Origin: Pleurodeles waltl
Lineage: Eukaryota; Chordata; Amphibia; Caudata; Salamandridae
Direction: 5' to 3'
Assembly (NCBI RefSeq): GCF_031143425.1
Contig: NC_090437.1
Coordinates: 845,879,978-845,943,977 of the forward strand
Length of the DNA: 64,000 bases
In this document: positions 55,945 through 64,000 of the stretch, piece after piece
Position numbering within the stretch: position 1 is the stretch's first letter
How the letters are laid out: the number at the start of each line of letters is the position of its first letter
Made by a program: the position numbers and the translations under genes
The notes under the pieces: model-generated
Database searches by the model: none
What the model saw: the letters and a program-made list of their open reading frames with translations, nothing else
Told to the model about the DNA's origin: nothing

Positions 55945-57684
55945 TTAAAAGAAACCAAAAGTGTCTCGGACTATGAGGTAGATTCCAATGGATATAAGAT
56001 TGCACTTTCCTTGCATAAATAAGTCTATTACAGTTTGGCTGATCTTTTTCTTAATACATGCCTCACTATCCAAGCGGAGGTTTAAGGACCATGTGGCTTG
56101 TTTTAAACCCGTCTTTAATTGCTGTAGTGATAGTGAGAAAACTGACATAGGATTAAGTTGCAGCATCTCAGTTGCAGCCACAAAGTTCCTTCAAATTGAT
56201 GACATCTTTTAAACTGCCCAATACTTCTTTTTTTATGCAGGATCTTAATGAGCCATGCAACCCAGCACACTACTCTGCAAGGCCCTGAACAAAGGCACTT
56301 CTCAAACCAAATTCTAGCCGTAAAGCTGCTAAGGAGGATGCTGTATTCACTGAAATTAAGTTTCTAAGAACACAACCTTCTATCATGTTTAGAAAGCTCC
56401 AATTATAGACATCAGTCAGTTCTATACCATACAGCAAAGTGGCAGGAATTGTAGCTTGGTAGACCTCTAACAGGTGCCTTCTCCCTGAGGCATATGGAAT
56501 GTACCTAAGCCATTGGCCTGAGAGAGTGCTTTGGACATATAATTTCCTATATGAGCTTTCTCACTTAGATTCCCACATACTCTCTTCCCCAAGAAAACAT
56601 ATGATTTAACAGTTTCTTGCTTTTGGGCACCCAAGGTCCAAACATAATTTCCATAATTGGGCTTCTTCCTCCCATGGAAGCACATTATTTTACTTTAAGT
56701 TGCATTAATCTTCATAAAGTGGGTGTCAGCAAATCATTGTAAAGCCTGCAGGCGACAACTGAACCCTTTAGGGATAAGATCAAAAATTACTATGTCATCT
56801 GCATAAAGTAGACAAACAATAGCCTTTCCTCCAAGCAATGGGTCAATATCCTTGCTTTGAGACAAGTAGTCTGGGAGATCACAGATGTAAAGAGAGAAGA
56901 GGACCAGGGCAAGTAGGCAACCTTGTTTTAACCCATTTAAGGTAGGAATAACTTGTCACAAGCACCTATCCCCACCCATGAGCATCCTACACAAGGTACC
57001 CAAATGAAGAGCAATCACAAAATTTAGGAGAGGGCCCAGCATACCCAATTTTAACTGCTTATTCCACAGCAAAGAAAGATCTACTTTATCAAAGGCAGTA
57101 GAAAAATCTATAAAGGCTGCATATAAGATCCCACCCCTAACTACCACGTATTTTTGCAGTTCATAGCTGAAGTGTGGTTATATTATCAATGGTTCCATGT
57201 CTACTTCTAAATCTGGTTTGCTTCAGGGGGAAGATTCCATTTTCTTCCACCCATTCATTGATTTGAGCCAAAACACATTTAGCGAAGACTTTACCCACTG
57301 CATCAAGAAAAGCGATCTGGCAATAGTTTTCAGGCAAGTTACGGTCACCCTTCTTGAAAAGAGGGATTACAATACTACCAGTCCAAGATGGGGGAATCTT
57401 TATGGTTTCATAACATTTTTTTAAAACTGGGTAGAGAATTTTACTCCAAAGTAGTGTATTTTGTTTTAATACAGAAACAGAAATCTCATTAGGCCCCATT
57501 GCTGTTGAGGGGCACATTCCTTGGATTGCAGACGTAATCTCTTCTTTGGATAGGGGACCATAGAAAAGCAAGTCCTTCTTTACTGAAGGCTGATTACTCT
57601 CCCCCTCATTTACCGCATAAAGGCCCTTAATAAAGGTAACCCATTTCAATTCCTCTATAGATAGTGGGAGAGATCTGGCTCTTA
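55945..57684 (-). pseudogene. LINE reverse transcriptase domain (broken)
   Basis: 57649-57161 carries GPLSKEEITSAIQGMCPST and AMGPNEISVSVLK (the thumb-side entry), PLFKKGDRNLPENYCQIAFL (the 'FKKGDR.NYRPI' motif) and RFRSRHGTIDNITTLQL. 57147-56956 carries LYAAFIDFSTAFDKVDLSLL, with the first catalytic Asp. Further on come QGCLLALVLFSLYICDLP and LLYADDIVIFD, with the YADD box at 56794-56805. The segment 56685-56467 and frames to 55945 show the downstream region (SYVFLGKRVC, DTFGFF). Stops and frame changes make it inactive. Its upstream part lies beyond the inserted element F. Confidence 0.82.
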
Positions 57685-57688
57685 CACC

Positions 57689-58768
57689 TGTTGTAGTTGG
57701 ACTCTTGCTCTGGGCAAGACTGCTGGTTTAGGGATGACAGCACTTTTGTTTAAGGCAACTAGGTCAATCCTACAACAAGTCACAACTTTCGGCCCAACCC
57801 TCCCGGCTCACAAGCAGTACCTCACCAAAAACCCAAATAGTAAAAGGTGATTTGTGGTAGCCTTTACGCATGGACTCAAGAGTGCGACATCTCAAGGGAG
57901 TCTGGGTTAAACTAAGATTACCCTTTTCTCACATGAGCAACAAGTCTCAGTCACACACAGGCAATGAAGGAAATGCAGTAAAATTTAAAAGAGGTTTTAT
58001 TAACAAGACTGCAATCTACTGTAAATGCATGGGCTGCAATGATTATGATAATGAACAATGAAAGAAACAGAATTGTAAAATTGAGAGCCGTGAATATAAA
58101 GACCCCCATCATCTTGCAACAACATGAGATGTGACAAAAGGCCCGAATACCCTAGCATGGAGAACCTAATCTCTAACCTAAAGAGAGCTAGGTGTGTTAA
58201 ACCAAATCTGCCAGTACCATGTCCATGTGAAGAGCCCCCCAACCCTTGTTACCTTGGAATGAGGTCTCTAGATCAGACTCCGCTGGGACACGAAGGCTGG
58301 GCCTGCATCAAGGCAACGTGTAGCACAGATAGCGTTGATGGCATCTGGTAGGATAACCGTGTCTGCGTAAGATGTATTTATACAGATTTTGTAGGACCCT
58401 TGATGAAGGTATGTTCCTAAACAATAGATAAGAAGGCATGCTTGGGGTGGCAATTATATAAACAATTCCCTGAAAATGTACATTATGTTACTGTCCCACG
58501 TAGGTGGGAAAGCACATGATATGAATACCTACATATATCACTTATCTTTGACACTGATAGTGACGCCTTCACAGAGTGGCATTAATAACGTGAAATTGAA
58601 ACATCTTCCTAACTATAAACATAGCAGCCATCTTAGAAGAAATAATTAAATAAATGTGCTAAAACAGAGCTGGTTAAGTAGGGTAAAAGTCACTAGGGAC
58701 ACAGGCCTGCAAGCCAGAAGGCTAAGCTATCTCCTGATTCCAGATAAAACTAAATAGGATCCACTACA
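57689..58768. mobile_element. LTR-like element F inserted in the LINE (4-bp target duplication)
   Basis: This is a 1080-bp element with ends TGTTGTAG...CCACTACA and the direct repeat cacc at 57685-57688 and 58769-58772. Taking it out with one cacc gives an unbroken LINE frame (AGDDCG joined to VRARSLPL). There is no coding frame of note. aagaggttttattaacaag near 57991 is the complement of an AATAAA-type signal, suggesting that the minus strand is the sense strand. It is probably a solo LTR. Confidence 0.82.
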
Positions 58769-58772
58769 CACC

Positions 58773-59021
58773 ACAGTCATCCCCAGCTAGCATCCAAAAC
58801 GTTCTGGACTTTGGTTTGACTGCTATCTCCCTTAAATTAATCCAGAGCCTATCCCATTCTTCTCTCTTCAGATGAGCATTTACTTGAGCCCTTCTTTTCT
58901 TTAATAACTGCACCTTCACTTTCCTATCAGTATCAAAAAACAAGTATTGGTCCCTAACAAGGGCATTTATTTGTCTATTTAATAACAGAAGAGGTAGAAG
59001 GGTCACCTTATGGCGGTCCAT
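58773..59021 (-). pseudogene. LINE ORF2 segment between endonuclease and RT
   Basis: The frame contains VKVQLLKKRRAQVNAHLKRE and KSRTFWMLAGDDCG. It is charged and helical, as in the linker between endonuclease and RT of LINE ORF2 proteins. It leads directly, after removal of F, into the RT block at 57684. No catalytic motif lies in this piece. Confidence 0.65.
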
Positions 59022-59131
59022 TGAGTTTTTTGTCCCCAGCCTACACTTTGAAGTTATTGAAGCAAAAGAAACAAGGAAATTCCAACACTACATGAGTGGC
59101 AAGGAACAGAAGCTGGGCCAGAAAACCAAGA

Positions 59132-59232
59132 GCCTGATGTAGGTATTGATGGACAGGTTACCCCGTCACAACAGTGACGGATATCCATCACTGCTGTGAC
59201 AAAGTAAACGTCTGCCAATATCTAAATCAGGC
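59132..59232. mobile_element. Short MITE with terminal inverted repeats
   Basis: gcctgatgtaggtattgatg at the left and its imperfect complement (caatatctaaatcaggc) at the right. Inside, gtcacaacagtgacggatat and atccatcactgctgtgac form a further inverted repeat. About 101 bp; no target duplication is evident. Confidence 0.7.
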
Positions 59233-59678
59233 CCATACTCACGTACAAGACCATAAACATCAATGTGTTTTTTGATTCTCAGACATGGCACACTGTACTA
59301 ACATATGCAAAAATCTTTAATGTTTTTTAATATTTCAAGACCACACTTTCAAAATTGCTTTATACAAATTCTTGCTTTCTCACAAAATGCTTTATTAAAA
59401 TTAGTGTTAAAATGAGCAATTTGGACCTCTTTTTTTTCATAATGTTGTCATGGGAGAAACCTGGGATCCTCCCATATGATAGTCACGGGTGCTTGGTTTG
59501 CTCGCTTGTTACATAAAACTCATCCACAACTTTTACACCCCACCACCTTTAAATATCACCAGCCAGTACTGATTGGGACACCTATGAGAAATCTTTAAGA
59601 ACATATGTTAAATATTAGATAAATATGCTACTTTAAGGACGTGAAGTCAAAGACTTTTACATTTTCCATTTTGAGCTT
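59233..59678. other. Unassigned AT-rich sequence
   Basis: Nothing recognised. Confidence 0.45.
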
Positions 59679-61716
59679 TGTTAGACCTGGCATCCTTGGC
59701 ATTGTTTATTTTAACTTTTTATCCTCTGACCTCCTGTTTTCCTGAATCATTGTTGCTGGCTTTTATGATTATGGGCACTTTACCAGTGCTGACCAGTGCT
59801 AAAGGGCAGGCGCTCTGTTCTCTAATCATGGTAACATTGGCTTCTCCACAATTGGCATATTTAGTTTACTTGTAAGTCCCTAGTAAAGTGCACTATATGC
59901 ACCCAGGGCCTGTAAAAAAAATGCTACTAGCGGGATGCAGCAGGGATTGTGCCACCCACTACAGCAGCATTTTACACATGCCTCAGGCTTGCCACTACAG
60001 AGCCTGTGTATGCAGTTTTAAGCTGCCATTTCGACATGGCAAGTGCACCCACTTGTCAGGCCCAAACCTTTCTTACCATTTCACATAAGCCACCCCTAAG
60101 GCAGACCCTGGTTAGCCCCAAGGGCAGGATGCAGTGTATTTAAAAAGTTGGCCATTAACTTTTAAGGTTAACATGCCCAGGCAGTGATAAACAGCAAAAT
60201 TAGTTTTTCACTACTACAAGGCCTATCTCTCCCATAGGTTAACATTTGGGTTACCTTGAAGTATCCTTTAAGTGTAACTTCCAATTGGGAAAATATAGAA
60301 ATGTAGAGTTTGGTGTCTTTGGACTTACAATTTAAAATCACAACTTATGGTGAAGTCAGATTTTAAATTGTAAGTCTGAAAATGCCACTTTTAGAAAGTT
60401 GGCACTTTCTTACAGTAACCATTCTGTTCCTCTTCCTGTCTCTGAATATAGATCTGGGGTGGATGATGGCTAGGCTTTGTGCACTCCTTCTAGAAAGTCA
60501 CACACAAAGGGAGCCAGGGTGTGACATTTGCATCTGGTCTAACATTTGCATCCTGATGGCCCATCACCAGGCTAATTGATCTACCTGGGCTAGGTAGGTG
60601 GGAGGAGCTGACACACCTGGCTAGGGCTGTGCCTCTCCTCACAAAAGGGCTGCATACTCCCTATGGAGTGTCTGGAGCCAGTGAAGAAAAAGCAGGGACC
60701 TTGTGATCTTCAAAGGCTTCTTTGAAGTCTCCCCCTCATCAAAGGCACATTTGGGAACAAGTACTTAACCCCCACCAGATGAGAACTCTACTGGAATCAA
60801 GGACATTCTGCCAGGAAGATGGACTGATGTGCTGCCAGGAGGGGCTGTCACTCTGCAACTGCAGTGCTGTGTTGGCATGCTGCTTGCTGTGCTGTAGGAG
60901 AAGGACTGCACCTATTCTCTACATCCTTGAACCCAAGATTCTCCAAGGGATTGCTGGATTGCCTCCAGTCCTGGGCCTCAGAAGTGGGTTCTGCAGCTGA
61001 TTTCTGCAAAAAACGACACATCACCTTGAGTGCATGTGAAAAATCAGCACATCGCTCTTTGAACGGCAACGCAGAGGCTGTTCAATGACAGCAGATTTGC
61101 AGCCTGCATGGCCCAGCAATGATGCTCTGTGCAGCTTGACGATGCATCAAACTCACTTCAGTGGAGCCCAACAACGATGCAGTAACCCGACTGCGTGGAA
61201 AATTCTGACGCATCGTGCCATCAACATTCATGCTTTGCTCCAGCAAAGGTACTGGTTCAGCAGACTCTGCATGGGTTCTGTAGCTGGCCTACACTCCATC
61301 ACGGTGGGCTTGAATTTTGGATTTGCACTATTCTTTTGCGACTTCTAGTAACCTTTTGCCTGCCAGTGTCTTCTAAGGACTGTTTTCACATTTAATTTCT
61401 AAGACATAAAATCTCAACTTTTTACTTATTGGATGTTTGTTGTTTTGGTCTTGTTTTACTCAGACAAATATTATCTATTTTTCTAAACTGCTGTGGAGTC
61501 TTTTTTGTGGTGTCTTTCACTGAGTTACTATAATTAAGTGCTGCACAAATACTTTACACATTGCCTCTTAAATTAAGCTGGACTGTTCTGTGCCAAGCTA
61601 CCAGGGTTTGAGCACAGGTGAACTGAGGTTGTGTATCTGACTTATCCTGACTAGGACCATGATCCCTGCTTGGACAGGATGCTTGCCTCTGCCAACTAGG
61701 GACCCAATTTCTAACA
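59679..61716 (-). mobile_element. Long LTR-like element E (same family as D)
   Basis: 2038 bp with ends TGTTAGACC...TTTCTAACA. It is homologous to D (27590-29777). No target duplication is visible: the flanks are agctt at the left and ttggt at the right. It may therefore be one LTR of a once larger element, with 61717 onward (ttggtgatctgcgatgagg) as former internal or leader sequence, or a decayed solo LTR. It contains a strong hairpin at 60322-60376. No coding frame is recognised. Confidence 0.68.
60322..60376. repeat. Perfect 18-bp inverted repeat in element E
   Basis: gacttacaatttaaaatc (60322-60339) pairs with 60359-60376 around a 19-nt loop. The matching place in D (about 28120-28170) is mutated so that the arms no longer pair. 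Confidence 0.9.
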
Positions 61717-63905
61717 TTGGTGATCTGCGATGAGGATAGGACTTGCATTTTTGCAGTGGATTTTTAAGTTAAGCCTACCAAACAAGTGCAGCTGTCTGGT
61801 TGCAAAAAAATATTTTGGGCTTATCAAGAACATGCAGGGGATTGGAGCTCTCCAATTGCTTACCATTGTCATTGTCATTCTGATTTGTCATTTGTTTCTT
61901 ATTAATGTCCCATTCCAGGGTGCAAATCGGGTGTGTGTCCTTTACATGGAGTATAGCCTCTTTACAATCTCTTTTTAATTGGCTTGCGTCTATGCTTCCA
62001 CTGCTTGCTTTTCAAGCCCTACTTTTTTCATTTGTGTTGAGCACTCCATGAAAGCGCTTTCCAGCTGTCTCCTTTATGTACTTCTCTCCCATTGCACTTC
62101 TATGATGCTCTCTGTCACCCCTGTGCATCTTCCCACCGCCTTCCATGTTGCGCTCACCTTCAAACATTCCTCCTGTTGCTCTCACCCAGGTGCTTCTCCC
62201 ACACCTACTGTGAGTTGCTCTCACCCATTGCTTCTTCTCCCCACCCCACCCTCCGAGTTACTTGCTAGTCCTGTGACCTACTTCTCCTTCATCCGTTGCT
62301 TTACCTCTTCAGCCTCTATCTTTTGTCCATTTCCATGATATTTCCTCACCCCATGCCTTCTTTCTTCCTCCTCCTACCAGTGCATTGAAAAAAAAACACT
62401 TTTGTGCCGCTTATGTTTTTAAAAATTTACCAATCAACTCAATAAATAAAAAGAAAGCCCTTGCAGAGTTTTGTTGGTGCATGCGGCTACAAAATTAGGC
62501 ACCTTTTTTAGTTTTTTTTTCCTCCCAGCCATGGTGCACAGAATCAGAGAAGATGTACAGCATGGTTAAAAACCATTTGAAAAGCCAAACGATCCCAAAG
62601 GCTAGACCTATTGACTTTGTCAGCGGTTGTATTTGTTTGCTAGCACACACTTCATCTCTGCACATTGGGTTGTTGCAGTTTCCAACACAAACATTTATTT
62701 AGCACTGCGAACTTTTTTTCACTGCATAGTGAGATCATTTCGCTCCAAACTAATACAAACAAGCTGGACTGTGTATGCAGTATATTTCTCTTTGTGTTTA
62801 TCTTTTGCAAAAAAAGAAATGGCAAACGTTTGTTGAATTGTGTTAAGAAACTTTACCATTTGGAGAGCCTGTCTACGCAAACTAGCACTGCGCAGGAAAA
62901 GAACAATGGTTTTCTGTGAATTGTACCATCAGATGTCCATTTTGTTGCAATTAATTAAAGATATGTGCTACATAAACTATCGCAAAAGTGCAACCATGTG
63001 AATTGCAAAATTTTCCAGAGACCTTGGAAAACATGGCCCATATCCATGTAGCAACCTTCAAAAAATTTTTTTATTTCAGAAGTAACTATGAGGTTGAGTT
63101 TAAGAAATTCCAAATTTGGTTTGTTGTAGGCTAGCTCGCTGTTGTAATCCATGAAAAACTGATAATAGCAGTGTCACTGAAATCACAGTACTCGATGTTT
63201 CCTTGAGATTATTATCTTGGGCTGTGTTCCATCACAAAAAAATGCCTTGGCCTGTGCACCACGTCACCATGTAATTAATGCATTTTACCCTGCACCTGGG
63301 TTACTGTGCTCCACACGTCATGTTGCTTGGCTTCTGAGCATGAACTATAGTTATTTCACCCTGAAATGTTTATGCTAAAAATGGCTAAAGTAAGTGGGGA
63401 TGTGAACAAGTCGTGTGGAACTGACTGGGAAGGTAGCAATTTGTCACAAGAAATTGTTTGACTAAGCTCTTTAATTTGAGACTGAGGCCCAGGGAGCACT
63501 CAGAGACAGGCTACATAAGATCTGAGAGAAGTGCACTTTGCTAATCTACAAATTATGTTTCTACAAATACACGCAGCTAATCTAGGCCTTTTCTCAACAG
63601 ACACGACCAAACTTTGAAGTGATACGAACCAAATATGTTTAATTTTGCAGCAAAGTGAGATACCCTGCCAATTTCTAAAAATAACAATTGTCATTCAAAA
63701 AACAGGGTAGATAATGGTAAAAAAAATTCTGTCATACTATTAAGAAACTTCATGGAACGCAGGAACTAATAAGGAATCAAACAAACAGCAGTTTCTGTTT
63801 AATTAACATGTTCGATATTGGCCTTGCAAATCCCAGCTAATAAAGCACTACCAGTATAATATATCTGAATATGATTCTGAGACACTTAAAAGACCTGAAC
63901 CAGTT
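61717..63905. other. Unassigned sequence, partly CT-rich
   Basis: No gene seen. 61980-62345 is CT-rich, and its 119-codon open frame (61979-62338) is a by-product. The region around 62640-62720 is loosely similar to the complement of 23560-23640. Confidence 0.4.
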
Positions 63906-63998
63906 TGTATTATATCAATATTAATAACAACAATACTACTACGAGTACTGGTACTCCTACTATACTAGTAATCATATTATTGTTATTATTATTATTAT
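63906..63998. repeat. Trinucleotide-rich simple sequence
   Basis: taataacaacaatactacta followed by attattgttattattattat at the window's right edge. Confidence 0.8.
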
Positions 63999-64000
63999 AA

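Larger units (their letters stand above)
55440..59080 (-). mobile_element. Non-LTR retrotransposon (LINE), minus strand, split by element F
   Basis: ORF2 pieces run from about 59021 down to about 55950, followed by an AT-rich 3' part down to the hairpin element. Removing F (57689-58768 plus one cacc) joins the two coding blocks in frame. The 5' end, including the endonuclease, is missing at about 59080. The RT resembles I/Jockey-type LINEs, but the clade is not settled. Confidence 0.78.

Noticed and set aside
59679..61716. Element E considered as a complete solo LTR
   Set aside because: No target duplication is found between agctt and ttggt, so completeness is not supported; kept only as an LTR-like element.
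61979..62338. 119-codon open frame with a secretory-looking Ser/Pro/Leu composition
   Set aside because: It is a translation of a CT-rich tract.

Overview
This window looks like intergenic or intronic DNA from a very large vertebrate genome, most plausibly a salamander or newt. It is built almost entirely of transposable elements and their remains. The inference rests on several DIRS tyrosine-recombinase retrotransposon copies (a class known to be abundant in salamanders), L1/Tx1-, L2/CR1- and other LINE debris, a piggyBac-like element, hAT-type MITEs, long TG...CA LTR-like elements and hairpin-rich repeats. I see no convincing host protein-coding gene, no tRNA gene and no CRISPR array. The only rRNA-related sequence is a short 5S-derived fragment.

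Layout. 1-4160: debris of three LINEs (an L1/Tx1-type ORF2 end, an L2/CR1-type 3' end on the minus strand, and an endonuclease domain). 4234-19367: a nested DIRS complex on the minus strand. An outer DIRS element (A) carries a second DIRS element (B, 7551-16971) inside its reverse transcriptase gene. B in turn carries a 3.0-kb LTR-like element (C, 10170-13166) in its own RT gene and a 0.94-kb solo-LTR-like element (H, 15701-16639) just upstream of its gag start. Removing B rejoins A's RT frame, and removing C plus one 5-bp target copy rejoins B's RT frame, so these boundaries are known to the base. 19368-26090: mostly unassigned AT-rich sequence with a fold-back repeat, a gag-like open frame, a hAT MITE and one unexplained open frame. 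26090-29777: an L2-like LINE followed by a long LTR-like element (D).

29778-39601: unassigned AT-rich sequence with small repeat fragments. 39602-43826: a recently inserted, GC-rich, non-autonomous LTR retrotransposon with identical 224-bp LTRs, a perfect 5-bp target duplication, a primer-binding site resembling tRNA-Ser, and a leader containing five 16-nt hairpins of one design. 45747-46424: a truncated DIRS terminus related to A. 47370-51471: a 4.1-kb piggyBac-like element flanked by TTAA, with internal ~370-bp tandem repeats, microsatellites and strong subterminal hairpins. 52243-52307: a 5S rRNA-derived fragment. 54841-55433: a GC-rich element made of about ten consecutive hairpins. 55440-59080: a LINE on the minus strand split by a 1080-bp LTR-like element (F) with a 4-bp target duplication. 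59132-59232: a short MITE. 59679-61716: a second copy (E) of the D family.

For DIRS the working scheme is gag (zinc-knuckle protein), then RT plus RNase H, then a tyrosine recombinase, bounded by inverted terminal repeats and an internal complementary region. A and B both show all of these parts, but both carry frameshifts and stops, and A has lost active-site residues of the recombinase. All family assignments come from reading motifs in the sequence. Species and clade names are inference.
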